Made by a program: the position numbers and the translations under genes. A DNA stretch of 64,000 nucleotides from Roseovarius sp. MMSF_3359 (GTDB lineage Bacteria > Pseudomonadota > Alphaproteobacteria > Rhodobacterales > Rhodobacteraceae): positions 1 through 64,000 of the forward strand of contig NZ_JASHJC010000016.1 in the NCBI RefSeq assembly GCF_030733385.1, in the 5' to 3' direction. The notes under the pieces were generated by a model that ran no database searches, was not told the DNA's origin, and saw only the letters and a program-made list of their open reading frames with translations. Below are positions 1 to 8,297 of the stretch, piece by piece (the first letter of the stretch is position 1; the number at the start of each line of letters is the position of its first letter).

Positions 1-77
1 ACAAACTGGCCGCGTAAGGCGATCAAACCCAAACCAAGGACTCTCCGCAAGGTGGAGGAAACTTGGGGCTCAGGTCA
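1..77. mobile_element. possible insertion-sequence end (remnant or cut by window)
   Basis: The stretch ends in a sequence whose reverse complement begins TGACCTGAGCCCC, which resembles terminal inverted repeats of IS3-family elements. No transposase gene is visible, because the element, if real, would lie mostly outside the window. The neighbouring AT-rich orphan gene fits an insertion site or acquired segment. The resemblance is from memory and the other end cannot be seen. Confidence 0.2.
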
Positions 78-182
78 CCACCCACGGCTGCTTTAAAGAA
101 ACTACTATCCGCCTGGTAAAACGTTGTTCACCAAAATCTCGAACGAATGTTCTCCAAATAGGTCATTTTTGCTGGCCAGTGA

Positions 183-821
183 TTAACGATTCATACCATC
201 ATCGGGCAACGACAATAAGGCATCGTTGACCACCTCAAAGCGAACCTCACCGTTAATTGGTTTCCGCAAGTAATCCACTGGGTCAGAGAGATTAAAGCCT
301 ACTTGCTGGATTAAATCATTATCGACAGATCTGAACGTACAAAATCCGTAGCCGTCAGCGCTTTGAGAGAGTTGCGTTTTTCTCGCAAGGCGCATCTCAA
401 CAGCTCCATCTTCGAGTTTTTCAAGAGTATATTCGGGAAATGGTCCGTCATTGCTGGAAATCACATCTGAGACGATGCCATCATACTGTCCGGGAAGCGC
501 GTTGACCTGAGTGATATAGTCCATCAAATAGCCGCTGTTCGTGCTATAGATTTCCTTGAACGGAACACTCTCAGTAGTGTTGTAATCGAATACACCATGT
601 GACGAAATGTGTGCCAAACCAAACAGATGAGTATAACACTTCTCGAACCACTTTCCGGGCACTTCGAGTTCCATGGCTTCCCCTACAATTGGATACTGCT
701 TATTGAGGTTTCTGCTTGCGGAGAAACCGCTGAAAAGGAACAACACAAGCGCGAAAGCAGTTATCGAAAGGAGTGTGATAAATACTCTATCTATAAGGCT
801 TGAGTTCTTATCGTTATTCAT
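183..821 (-). CDS. hypothetical membrane-anchored protein, AT-rich orphan
   Basis: Encodes 212 residues from the ATG at 821; an ATG at 854 would add 11 residues. Residues about 9-30 form one hydrophobic segment (FITLLSITAFALVLFLFSGF), so the protein is probably anchored in the inner membrane with the rest in the periplasm. The soluble part has scattered cysteines and no motif I recognise. Base composition is clearly lower in GC than the rest of the window, and the gene stands alone next to a possible IS end, suggesting horizontal acquisition. I can give no function. Confidence 0.6.
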   Translation of the reverse strand: MNNDKNSSLIDRVFITLLSITAFALVLFLFSGFSASRNLNKQYPIVGEAMELEVPGKWFEKCYTHLFGLAHISSHGVFDYNTTESVPFKEIYSTNSGYLMDYITQVNALPGQYDGIVSDVISSNDGPFPEYTLEKLEDGAVEMRLARKTQLSQSADGYGFCTFRSVDNDLIQQVGFNLSDPVDYLRKPINGEVRFEVVNDALLSLPDDGMNR

Positions 822-1093
822 TTCAAAATCCAAAAACCAAATTGTCACCTTCACTCGGAAAATGAAGTTTTTTCTGAAGTCTGACTCGCGAAGATTGCTT
901 TAGATACCGATCCGCATTCTTGCAAAACTAAGTTTAGCGAGTTTACACGTCAATGTAGCACAAAATGAAGGAAGCGCGTCAAACAACCGTCGGCAGTTCT
1001 TTGGGCTGAATCCAGAATAACAGACATTCACTGCGTGGTGGAATACTGGCAGTATTGGACTCGATGCTGCCTTGGAATTCCAAAAGTCCTACG

Positions 1094-1729
1094 TTACGCC
1101 CGCAGGTGCCATTCTTCCCAGATAAACGGATAGCTCCAGGCGCAATCGTGGCTGGCGGCCATGCCGGCGCGGATATCGTCGCGATCGGCGATCTGGCTTT
1201 CGCCCTTGAGGTGGAATTGGATCTGCACCCGTTTGGTCCGCTGCAAAACGCCACCCCGCATCAGCGCCGGGAGGAGATCATATTCCGCCCCACCGATATT
1301 GAGCTTCATCAGGTCGATCTGCGGGAAGTCGAACGTGTCGAAATACCGCTTGACCGAAACGACATCGACGGTGGCCTCGACCCCGCTGACCGAGGCTTCG
1401 GGCAGGGGCAGCTTCCCCTCGGCCGAGCCGAGCGCGTAGTCATAGACCTTCACCCGGTCATCTTCGCGGTAGGTCCCGCGCAGGCTGGCCGCTTTTCGCG
1501 GGTGCGGCTCGAAGAGGTGGATGGTGCAATCGGGCTGCTGGTTGAGGACAATCTCGGCCCACTTGCCATCATCGCCGCCGAAATCGAACACGGTGCCGCC
1601 TTCGGGCAGATCCATGTAATCATAGAGCAGGGTATGCCCGCGCTCCCCCCGCCATAGGCGCAAAGCGTCATAATAGACGTCTTTCCAAGGGTGTTCGCGT
1701 CGATCCTGCCAGTTTCTTAAAGCTTCCAA
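1094..1729 (-). CDS. FkbM family methyltransferase
   Basis: A SAM-dependent methyltransferase-like protein of 211 residues. The SAM-binding motif reads TVFDFGGDDGKW (about residue 46), followed by HLFEPHP at the second strand, the acidic ribose contact. The segment IDLMKLNIGGAEYDLL matches the FkbM-family core (usually D-x-x-K-x-D-x-E-G-x-E) with N-I-G-G in place of the usual D-x-E-G. FkbM proteins typically O-methylate sugars or secondary metabolites. The start is a TTG at 1729, since no ATG lies near the N terminus, so the true start is uncertain. It stands alone at the edge of the AT-rich segment. Confidence 0.7.
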   Translation of the reverse strand: MEALRNWQDRREHPWKDVYYDALRLWRGERGHTLLYDYMDLPEGGTVFDFGGDDGKWAEIVLNQQPDCTIHLFEPHPRKAASLRGTYREDDRVKVYDYALGSAEGKLPLPEASVSGVEATVDVVSVKRYFDTFDFPQIDLMKLNIGGAEYDLLPALMRGGVLQRTKRVQIQFHLKGESQIADRDDIRAGMAASHDCAWSYPFIWEEWHLRA

Positions 1730-1794
1730 CTCACTGCCCTTACAATACCTTACCTACATCTCTAAGCAGAGCGGCGCATTCACGCAAGCCTGCG

Positions 1795-2298
1795 TCACAA
1801 GAGGTCGGCAGTTGGTGAATTTTCGCCTAACCCAACCTTGGCCCGCAGTTTGGCCCGCGCGCGGGCGAGGCGCGACATGACAGTCCCCACCGGACAGTCC
1901 ACGATCTCCGCGAGCCTGATCGGACTGGTTTCGCCCTCGGCCACAAGGCGGATCAGGCGGGCCTGGGGCGTGGGCAGGTCAGCAATCGCTTCTTCCAGGT
2001 CATGCACCGCAAGCGTGGCAAAGACGATGGGCGCCACCGGTTCGTCCACCTCGTTCAACTCGGTTGCCGGGACGATTTCGCGCAACTGCTGCCGGTATTG
2101 GTTTCTCAGGGCGGCCATCGCATAGGCACGCAGGTCCTCAACCTCGTGGCCTGCCTGAAGCCGTGCCCAGAGCTTCAAAAGAACCTCCTGACACAGATCC
2201 TGCGCCTGGTCCCGATTGCCGGTCAGGTGCCGCGCCAGGCGGGTCATCGCGGGCATCAGGTCGCACAGGGCGGTGGGCGGGTCGGTCGGGCAGGGCAT
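1795..2298 (-). CDS. ECF-type RNA polymerase sigma factor
   Basis: A 167-residue sigma-70 family factor with only regions 2 and 4. Region 2 spans about residues 13-75, with the typical RDQAQDLCQEVLLKLW stretch. Region 4 spans about 105-155, with the helix-turn-helix PIRLAEIVDCPVGTVMSRLARAR that contacts the -35 element. It should direct RNA polymerase to a small stress or envelope regulon. No anti-sigma factor is adjacent on either side, which is unusual because many ECF factors are co-transcribed with one. The nearest neighbour is a divergent EF-hand protein gene. The start is the ATG at 2298. Confidence 0.88.
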   Translation of the reverse strand: MPCPTDPPTALCDLMPAMTRLARHLTGNRDQAQDLCQEVLLKLWARLQAGHEVEDLRAYAMAALRNQYRQQLREIVPATELNEVDEPVAPIVFATLAVHDLEEAIADLPTPQARLIRLVAEGETSPIRLAEIVDCPVGTVMSRLARARAKLRAKVGLGENSPTADLL

Positions 2299-2560
2299 TG
2301 GGTATCCCGGTCATGATCAATCCTGCCGCCTGTTTGCGCCGATGACACGCGGGTTTCAAATGGGCAGATTCCGCCGATCCGGCAATCGGCCCCTTTTTGG
2401 GCAGGCTTCTGCCGCTTGCAACCTAAGCGATAGGCGGGGCTTTGCGCGGGCGGCGCCGGGCGCCGTTTTGACCGGACGCAAATGCCGGTTTCCCCGTCTT
2501 GCATGTCGAAAGGGGCGCAGTCCGCGTCCTTGCCGAAATCATTGTCCAAGGAGACATCAC

Positions 2561-2815
2561 ATGACCAAATTTATCGCAATCCTGATCGGGCTTGGCGCGC
2601 TTGCCAACTCGGCCATCGCCATGGGTGAGCGCGCCGTTGAGGTCGATGCCAATGGCGACGGTGTGATGACCGTCGACGAGGTGCAGGCAGTCTATCCCGA
2701 TATCACCGCGGAGGTCTTTGCCGAGGTCGATACCAACAATGACGGTGTGCTGGACGATGACGAGATGATTATGGGGCTCGAGAAGGGCCTTGTACCGTCC
2801 CCCAGTGACGGCTGA
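2561..2815 (+). CDS. small exported EF-hand calcium-binding protein
   Basis: An 84-residue protein with a signal peptide (residues 1-20, cleavage near AIA-MG) and two EF-hand loops, DANGDGVMTVDE at 29-40 and DTNNDGVLDDDE at 57-68. Both carry the D-x-[DN]-x-[DN]-G pattern and the terminal Glu that bind Ca2+. It is probably a periplasmic calcium sensor or buffer. The ATG at 2561 is preceded by AAGGAG at good spacing. A longer open frame extends upstream but lacks a signal peptide, so I reject it. It is divergent from the ECF sigma gene and may be a target of it (inference). Confidence 0.85.
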   Translation: MTKFIAILIGLGALANSAIAMGERAVEVDANGDGVMTVDEVQAVYPDITAEVFAEVDTNNDGVLDDDEMIMGLEKGLVPSPSDG

Positions 2816-2878
2816 GCCTGGTCGTCACTCTCTCCCCGGGTCCACGGTTCCCCAAACCACCGGACCCGGGGAGAAAAA

Positions 2879-3931
2879 TCAGACTGCCGCGCGCTGCACC
2901 ATGCCAAAGAGGTCGCGCGGATCGTCCGGATCGGCCAGCAGGTCGAGATCCATGAAAAGCTCCGTCCCCTGGATGCGATCGCGCACGAAGCGCAGGGCGC
3001 TGAAATCCTCGATCGCAAAGCCAACCGAGTCGAAAAGCGTGATCTGCCGCTCGTTCGTGCGGCCCTCGGCGGTCCCGTTGATCACCTCCCACATCTCGGT
3101 CACCGCGAAATCTTCGGGCATCTGTTGAATCTCTCCCTCGATCCGGGTCTGCGGCGGGTATTCCACGAAGACGTCCGAGCGGGTCAGGATATCCTTGTGC
3201 AGCTCCGTCTTGCCGGGGCAATCGCCCCCGATCGCGTTGATATGTACACCCGCACCGATCATGTTGTCGGTCAGGATCGTGGCATATTGCTTGTCGGCGG
3301 TGCAGGTTGTGATGATCCCCGCACCCTCCATGCTCTCCTCGGCACTTTTGCAGGCAACAACCTTCATGCCCCAACCTTCGAGGTTGCGCGCGGCCTTTTC
3401 GGTGGCCGCCGGGTCGATATCGTATAGCCGCACGGTATCAACGCCGCAAATGGCCTTCATCGCCAGCGACTGGAATTCGGATTGCGCGCCGTTGCCGATC
3501 ATCGCCATGGTGGTCGCGCCCTTGGGGGCAAGGTGCTTCGCGACCATGGCCGAAGTCGCCGCGGTGCGCAGAGCGGTGAGCACGGTCATCTCGCTCAACA
3601 GCACCGGGTATCCGTTGCCCACATCGGCCAAAAGGCCAAATGCCGTAACGGTTTGCAGGCCTTCTTTCATGTTCTTCGGATGGCCGTTCACGTATTTGAA
3701 CCCATAGACCTCACCGTCGGAGGTGGGCATCAGTTCGATCACACCCTCGGCGGAATGGCTGGCCACGCGCGGGGTCTTGTCGAAAAGCTCCCAACGCTTG
3801 AAATCGGCCTCGATATAGTCGGCGAGGCCCTTCAGCATCGGCTCAAGCCCGATGTGATGCACCAGCTTCATCATGTTGTCGACGGAGACAAACGGCACCA
3901 GGGCCTTGTCGGAGGGGGAAAGGTTGGTCAT
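2879..3931 (-). CDS. ocd: ornithine cyclodeaminase
   Basis: A 350-residue enzyme of the ornithine cyclodeaminase/mu-crystallin family that converts L-ornithine to L-proline and ammonia using bound NAD+. The substrate region includes the GFKYVNGHPKN segment (about 78-88), and the Rossmann nucleotide site reads MAMIGNGAQSEFQ (about 142-154). Length is normal. It is the last gene of a three-gene operon, 12 nt after ctlX and behind arginase, so arginine nitrogen would flow from ornithine to proline. It lies convergent to the EF-hand gene. Confidence 0.93.
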   Translation of the reverse strand: MTNLSPSDKALVPFVSVDNMMKLVHHIGLEPMLKGLADYIEADFKRWELFDKTPRVASHSAEGVIELMPTSDGEVYGFKYVNGHPKNMKEGLQTVTAFGLLADVGNGYPVLLSEMTVLTALRTAATSAMVAKHLAPKGATTMAMIGNGAQSEFQSLAMKAICGVDTVRLYDIDPAATEKAARNLEGWGMKVVACKSAEESMEGAGIITTCTADKQYATILTDNMIGAGVHINAIGGDCPGKTELHKDILTRSDVFVEYPPQTRIEGEIQQMPEDFAVTEMWEVINGTAEGRTNERQITLFDSVGFAIEDFSALRFVRDRIQGTELFMDLDLLADPDDPRDLFGMVQRAAV

Positions 3932-3943
3932 ATCAGCAATCCT

Positions 3944-4864
3944 TCAATTGGGGCGGCGGGCCAGGTGCAGACCCGCGATCATGCAGCGGGCGGAGCCGCC
4001 GGCGCTTTCGATGGTGGGCAGGTCGAGAGGGACCAGCCGCACGGATTTTTCCAGAATGGCAATCTGATCGGCATCAAGCGCGGCCAGGGCGCGGGCCGAG
4101 AGGGCGAGGACCAGCCCGCCGGGCGTTTCAAGCTCGATCGCGTTGCCGGCAAATTCGGCAATCTGACGGTGGCTGAGCGGGATCACGACACGCCGGGTTT
4201 CCTCAAGGCGCTCGACAATGGTTGCACGTCGTTCGTCACCGGGCACCATATCAAGGCCGACCATCGCCACCTCGGTGCCAATCGCCATCACCACATTGGT
4301 GTGATAGACGGGCGTGCCGCTTTCATCGACCGCATCGAAGACGATGGGCTCGTAGCCAAACCGCGTGCAAAACCGCTCCAGCAGGATCGGATCGGCCCGG
4401 TGCGACCGCGCCACAAAGGCCAGCCGCCCGATATGGTCGAGCACCATCGCGCCGGTGCCTTCAAGCGACAGGCCATCAGGCTCCAGCCCGGAGTAATCCG
4501 TCACCTCGGCCACGCGGTACTCGGTCTTGAGCATCTCGATCACGTCCATGCGCCGCTCGCGCCGCCGGTTCTCGGCGAACATCGGATAGATCGCCACATG
4601 GCCGCCGGAATGGGTCGAGAACCAGTTGTTCGGAAAGATCGAATCCGGTGTGTCGTCGTTTTCATCCTGGAAGACGTGAACGGTGACGCCCGCCTCTCGC
4701 AGCTTGGCAACTGCGCCGTCAAACTCCGCCTGGGCGCGGGCGGCCACTTCCTCTGCCGAGAGGTCGGGGATCGACTGGAACCGGTTGTCGCCCGCGGTCT
4801 CGGGGTTGGGGTGAAACCGGTTGGGCCGGATCATCACCACGCTGGAAGGGGCCTGCACACTCAT
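3944..4864 (-). CDS. ctlX: CtlX-type amidinotransferase-family hydrolase (citrulline/arginine catabolism)
   Basis: A 306-residue member of the guanidino-group-modifying (amidinotransferase/dimethylargininase) superfamily. Visible signatures are IFPNNWFSTH (about 76-85), the catalytic His in YHTNVVMAIG and a C-terminal catalytic Cys in GGSARCMIAGL. The CtlX group is linked to citrulline use with ornithine as product. Its ATG overlaps the arginase stop by 4 nt, so the genes are translationally coupled. The context (arginase upstream, ornithine cyclodeaminase downstream) supports ornithine production, but the exact substrate is not proved by sequence. Confidence 0.85.
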   Translation of the reverse strand: MSVQAPSSVVMIRPNRFHPNPETAGDNRFQSIPDLSAEEVAARAQAEFDGAVAKLREAGVTVHVFQDENDDTPDSIFPNNWFSTHSGGHVAIYPMFAENRRRERRMDVIEMLKTEYRVAEVTDYSGLEPDGLSLEGTGAMVLDHIGRLAFVARSHRADPILLERFCTRFGYEPIVFDAVDESGTPVYHTNVVMAIGTEVAMVGLDMVPGDERRATIVERLEETRRVVIPLSHRQIAEFAGNAIELETPGGLVLALSARALAALDADQIAILEKSVRLVPLDLPTIESAGGSARCMIAGLHLARRPN

Positions 4865-5790
4865 GAAAAGGCCCGGGTCGGACGGTCAAAGACGCGGCGG
4901 CCAAGCGCCGAGGCGGCCAGATCGACCATGACCTGCGCGGTGCGTCCGCGCTCGTCCAGGAACGGGTTCAGTTCCACCAGGTCGAGCGAGGTCATCAAAC
5001 CGCTGTCGCAGATGATCTCCATCGCCAGATGCGCCTCGCGCATGGTCGCGCCCCCCGGGACGGTGGTGCCGACGGCAGGGGCGAAGGACGGGTCGAGGAA
5101 ATCCACGTCAAGCGAGACATGCAGATCACCACCCGCCTTGGCCACGAGGTCGAGGAAGGCGGTCAACGGCCGAGCGATGCCAGTTTCGTCGATCGCGCGC
5201 ATGTCGTGGCAGTGAATGTCGGTGGCTTGCAGCTTCTCACGCTCCGGGCCGTCCACGGACCGCAGGCCGAGCAGGCAGATCTGCTCCTGCGGCACGGGGT
5301 TCTTGACCTTGGGAAAGCCATCGAACCCGTCGAGACCCGCCAGATACCCCACCGGTGTGCCGTGCAGGTTGCCCGACGCGGTCGAGTAGGGGGTGTGATA
5401 ATCGCTATGCGCATCGAGCCAGAGCACGAATTGCGGACGGCCCACATGCGCCGCGTGGTTTGCCACGCCGGTGACCGACCCCAGTGACAGGCTGTGATCG
5501 CCGCCCAGGAAAATTGGCAGACCGTTTTTCATCGCATCCTGTGCCGCATCGCGCAAGGTCATGGTCCAACCAATGGTCTCGGCCGGTTTCACCAGGTGGT
5601 CCGGCGCGTCCTTCGGGGCATCGACCTGCGCAGGGCTGAGGTTGCCCATGTCAACCACGCTGTGGCCCAGGTCCGACAATGCCTCGGCAATTCCCGCCAC
5701 GCGATACGCATCCGGCCCCATCAGGCAGCCCTGACGCGCCTTGCCGCTATCAACCGGTGCGCCAATCAGAATACATGTTTTTTGGGTCAT
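4861..5790 (-). CDS. rocF: arginase
   Basis: A 309-residue ureohydrolase that splits L-arginine into ornithine and urea with a binuclear Mn2+ site. All metal-binding motifs are present: GGDHSLSLG, DAHSDYHTP and SLDVDFLDP. The start is the ATG at 5790, which has GAGG at good spacing; an in-frame ATG at 5817 would add nine unlikely residues. It is the first gene of the rocF-ctlX-ocd operon, divergent from an Lrp-family regulator gene with a palindrome between them, the usual layout for amino-acid-induced catabolic operons. Confidence 0.94.
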   Translation of the reverse strand: MTQKTCILIGAPVDSGKARQGCLMGPDAYRVAGIAEALSDLGHSVVDMGNLSPAQVDAPKDAPDHLVKPAETIGWTMTLRDAAQDAMKNGLPIFLGGDHSLSLGSVTGVANHAAHVGRPQFVLWLDAHSDYHTPYSTASGNLHGTPVGYLAGLDGFDGFPKVKNPVPQEQICLLGLRSVDGPEREKLQATDIHCHDMRAIDETGIARPLTAFLDLVAKAGGDLHVSLDVDFLDPSFAPAVGTTVPGGATMREAHLAMEIICDSGLMTSLDLVELNPFLDERGRTAQVMVDLAASALGRRVFDRPTRAFS

Positions 5791-5833
5791 ATTCGCCTCG
5801 TTTTCTCGATTTCCCATATGATTCTGCCGAAAT

Positions 5834-5849
5834 GGGTTGAATTTAACCC
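5834..5849. promoter_or_regulatory. inverted repeat between rocF and lrp, candidate Lrp operator
   Basis: A perfect inverted repeat GGGTT-GAATTT-AACCC, with looser AAATG/CATTT symmetry outside it, sits in the short divergent intergenic region. Lrp/AsnC proteins bind such AT-centred palindromes. This one could control both the arginine operon and the regulator gene. Function is inferred from position. Confidence 0.45.
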
Positions 5850-5890
5850 CTCATTTTGCACTTATTGGGCGGCCTTTTAGCAAAACGGAA

Positions 5891-6334
5891 ATGGAAACCT
5901 CCAAAATGGACGAAACCGACCGCCGCCTGATTTCTGCCCTACGCCATGACGCCCGGGCGTCGCTTTCGGATCTGGCATCATCGCTTGGCGTGTCGCGTAC
6001 GACCGTGCGGGGCCGGATCGAACGGCTGCGCAATGCTGGCGAGATCGTGGGCTTTACCGTCGTCTTGAAGGGCGACGTGGCGCGTGATCCCGTGCGCGGG
6101 CTGATGATGCTTGGTATCGAGGGGCGCGGGACGCAGCGCATCCTGCGGCAATTGTCGGGGATGAGTGCGGTGCGGGCCATTCACACCACCAACGGACGGT
6201 GGGATGTCATTATCGAGATCGGCACCGAAACGCTGGAGGCGCTGGACAGCACACTGGCCCAGATCCGGCGGCTTGATGGCATTGCCCATTCCGAGACGAA
6301 CCTGCTGTTGAGTACGCGCAAGTCCTCCGCATAG
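5891..6334 (+). CDS. Lrp/AsnC family transcriptional regulator
   Basis: A 147-residue feast/famine regulator. The N-terminal winged helix-turn-helix occupies about residues 6-60 (DETDRRLISALRHDARASLS, then SLGVSRTTVRGRIERL). The C-terminal RAM ligand-binding domain follows, with TTNGRWDVIIEIGTETL near residue 100. It probably senses arginine or ornithine and controls the divergent rocF-ctlX-ocd operon (inference from arrangement). The start may instead be the ATG at 5906 (MDETDRR); an open frame from 5837 has no homologous N terminus. Confidence 0.9.
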   Translation: METSKMDETDRRLISALRHDARASLSDLASSLGVSRTTVRGRIERLRNAGEIVGFTVVLKGDVARDPVRGLMMLGIEGRGTQRILRQLSGMSAVRAIHTTNGRWDVIIEIGTETLEALDSTLAQIRRLDGIAHSETNLLLSTRKSSA

Positions 6335-6435
6335 GAGGCAGCCCGGATTTGATGCCGAACCGGTATTTTTCCCACTAGCCTTGCGGGCGGGCTTTGCGCA
6401 TCGTCAGGCCATCGAAACTTAATGAGGGTGGAATA

Positions 6436-6864
6436 ATGGGTTTGTGGAGTTTCATGAAGGACTCGGGCAAGAAACTGTTTGGCGGCGATGAAGAGCCGAC
6501 GGCAGAGGCGTTGGAGAAAGAGGTGGCCGATCTGGGCCTCGATACTGAGGGTCTCGATATTTCGGTCGAGGGCGACAAGGTCAAAGTCGCCGGTATGGGA
6601 GTGAGCCAGGAGATCCGTGAGAAGGTCATGCTGGCTGTTGGCAACGTGGCCGGTGTGGCGGCTGTCGAAGATGATGGCGACGGCGAGGGTACCGTGTTCC
6701 ATACGGTCGAAAGCGGTGACACGCTGTCGGCGATTGCCAAGAAGACGCTTGGCAATGCGAACCGCTACAACGAGATTTTCGAGGCTAACCGGCCGATGCT
6801 GTCGCATCCCGACAAGATCTATCCCGGTCAGGTTCTGCGCATCCCGCAGGACAGCGCCGCCTGA
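6436..6864 (+). CDS. kbp: BON and LysM domain protein (Kbp/YgaU-like)
   Basis: A 142-residue protein. The N terminus MGLWSFMKDSGKKLF resembles E. coli Kbp (YgaU). A BON domain follows (about 20-80), then a LysM domain (about 87-137) starting HTVESGDTLSAIAKKTLG and ending YPGQVLRIP. Kbp is a cytoplasmic K+-binding protein in E. coli, and there is no signal peptide here. The ATG at 6436 has GAGGGTGGA upstream and fits the family; an earlier ATG at 6394 does not. A strong terminator follows within 11 nt, so the gene appears monocistronic. Confidence 0.85.
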   Translation: MGLWSFMKDSGKKLFGGDEEPTAEALEKEVADLGLDTEGLDISVEGDKVKVAGMGVSQEIREKVMLAVGNVAGVAAVEDDGDGEGTVFHTVESGDTLSAIAKKTLGNANRYNEIFEANRPMLSHPDKIYPGQVLRIPQDSAA

Positions 6865-6874
6865 AACCATCTAG

Positions 6875-6904
6875 AAAAGAGCGCCCCGTGGCGCTCTTTT
6901 TTTT
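6875..6904 (+). terminator. intrinsic terminator after kbp
   Basis: A perfect 11-bp stem (6875-6885 with 6890-6900) with a 4-nt loop runs straight into a long T tract (6897-6904). This is a textbook Rho-independent terminator just after the kbp stop codon. Confidence 0.92.
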
Positions 6905-7207
6905 GCACGATACCTTGAGTTTTTTGCGGGATGCCCGCTTTGCGGACGAGCCTGACATCCAAGAACGAGGCGTGCGATGGCCAGACCGCGGGATGGCGAT
7001 CAACCGTTCTTAGGCACACTTTATCTTTGCCAGGTCTGGAAGACCTCTGATCGGTGCGCAATCTCTCCCAATCGCCAGCCCTTGTGGGCGGCCTGGCGAT
7101 CGCGCGGCGGCGCTACGCGCCTGGATCCCGCGCGTGCAGACACTCGAAACGTCCATCTTAGGGCTCAAGGCAGCCGCCCAATCTGCAGATGCTGTTTCCC
7201 TGGGCGT
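6905..7207. other. gene-free stretch with one inverted repeat
   Basis: About 300 nt between the kbp terminator and a small membrane protein gene. I find no ORF with a plausible start and no RNA gene. ATCGCCAG at 7071-7078 pairs with CTGGCGAT at 7093-7100, with a further CCC/GGG inside. This could be a small structured RNA or a degenerate remnant; nothing more can be supported. Confidence 0.4.
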
Positions 7208-7399
7208 TCAATCACCCTTGCCGGGGCGGTGAATCCAGACGGGGATGATGAAGACGATACAGGCGATGAGAAACGCGAGGCTGGCGAGGATGCCGATCAC
7301 GTCGCCGGCTTTCCAGGTGCCCCAGAGGAAGAATACTGCGGAGACCGTGAAGAGAAGCCAGCCGGTGAAATTGAACTGCCATACAGTACGTGGGGACAT
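7208..7399 (-). CDS. small membrane protein, two transmembrane segments
   Basis: A 63-residue protein with two hydrophobic helices (about residues 10-27 and 33-53) joined by a short KAGD turn, and a basic tail. It ends 8 nt after the stop of the upstream Fe-S scaffold gene on the same strand, so the two are probably co-transcribed. I recognise no family. Codon composition is like its neighbours, which supports a real gene. It is probably an inner-membrane protein of unknown function. Confidence 0.6.
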   Translation of the reverse strand: MSPRTVWQFNFTGWLLFTVSAVFFLWGTWKAGDVIGILASLAFLIACIVFIIPVWIHRPGKGD

Positions 7400-7407
7400 C
7401 CGTGATC

Positions 7408-7863
7408 TCAGGCGCAGGAGGACTTGGCGCCGATTTCCTCGAGAGCTTCCACCGAGGCTTCAAGCGTCAGCAGGATCGAGGCGTGGCGGTTCTTGTAGTC
7501 TTTTGCCGGTTGAAGCACCTCAAGCCCGTCAAATGGCGCATCGGGGACCGGTCCGTCGTTTTTCAGCATTGCCTTGAGCTGATCGCGGGCCGTGATCACT
7601 TGCTCGGCGCTGCAGCCGATAATGCCCGCGCCCACGACGCTGGCGGCGGCCTGTCCCAGGGCGCAGGCCTTGACCTCGGCCGCGTAATCGCTGATCCGAC
7701 CGTCGATGACATTGATGTCAACGGTCACCGTGGACCCGCAAAGCGGCGCACGGCGTTTCACCGACGCATTGGGCGCATCCAGCCGGCCATGGCGCGGAAT
7801 ATCGGCGGCCAGCGCGAGAATGCGCGCGGAGTAGAGCTTGATGAGGTCAGTTTCCGTGCTCAT
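7408..7863 (-). CDS. NifU/IscU-like iron-sulfur cluster assembly scaffold protein
   Basis: A 151-residue protein of the NifU N-terminal (IscU/SufU) family. The first cysteine lies in RAPLCGSTVTVD and the second in VKACALGQAAASVVGA. The position of the third ligand Cys holds YKNRHASILLTLEA, i.e. no Cys but a His. This variant seems usual for the short alphaproteobacterial homologues and may reflect a helper rather than a main scaffold role. The start is the ATG at 7863; an upstream in-frame ATG at 7890 adds only nine residues. It is divergent from hisI. Confidence 0.82.
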   Translation of the reverse strand: MSTETDLIKLYSARILALAADIPRHGRLDAPNASVKRRAPLCGSTVTVDINVIDGRISDYAAEVKACALGQAAASVVGAGIIGCSAEQVITARDQLKAMLKNDGPVPDAPFDGLEVLQPAKDYKNRHASILLTLEASVEALEEIGAKSSCA

Positions 7864-7930
7864 GGCTTTTCCTTTCCGGATCGACCCCATAAATAGAGGC
7901 AGCGAAGAGAGTTGAAAAGGGTGTCTGGTG

Positions 7931-8293
7931 ATGGAGTTCGATCCGGCGACATTGAGCTATAACGAGGCGGGATTGATCCCCGCGATTGCGCAGGACGCCG
8001 AGAATGGCGACGTGTTGATGATGGCGTGGATGAACGCCGAGGCGGTGGCACGGACACTGGAGACCGGGCGCGTGACCTATTGGAGCCGGTCGCGGCAACA
8101 ATTCTGGATCAAGGGCGAGACGTCGGGGCATGTGCAGGAACTCGTTGAATTGCGGGTGGATTGCGACCGCGATTGCCTGCTTTTGTCGATCCGGCAGACG
8201 GGGGCTGCGTGCCACACGAACCGGCGAAGCTGCTTCTACACGGCGATACGCGACGGGAAGGAAGTCGTGACGATGGCGCCGCAGGCGGGCTGA
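7931..8293 (+). CDS. hisI: phosphoribosyl-AMP cyclohydrolase
   Basis: A 120-residue enzyme of histidine synthesis that opens the adenine ring of phosphoribosyl-AMP. Signatures include [14 protein letters not shown], the [18 protein letters not shown] block and metal-binding residues in [10 protein letters not shown] and [10 protein letters not shown]. It is a stand-alone HisI without a fused HisE domain, as is common in alphaproteobacteria. An adjacent GTG at 7928 is an alternative start. The gene is divergent from the Fe-S scaffold gene and convergent with gluQ, with no other his gene nearby. Confidence 0.95.
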   Translation: MEFDPATLSYNEAGLIPAIAQDAENGDVLMMAWMNAEAVARTLETGRVTYWSRSRQQFWIKGETSGHVQELVELRVDCDRDCLLLSIRQTGAACHTNRRSCFYTAIRDGKEVVTMAPQAG

Positions 8294-8297
8294 GCGC

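Noticed and set aside
3482..5215. A 577-codon open frame on the plus strand
   Set aside because: It lies opposite ocd, ctlX and rocF, all with complete catalytic motifs. Its His/Arg/Gly-rich product is typical of an antisense shadow in GC-rich DNA.
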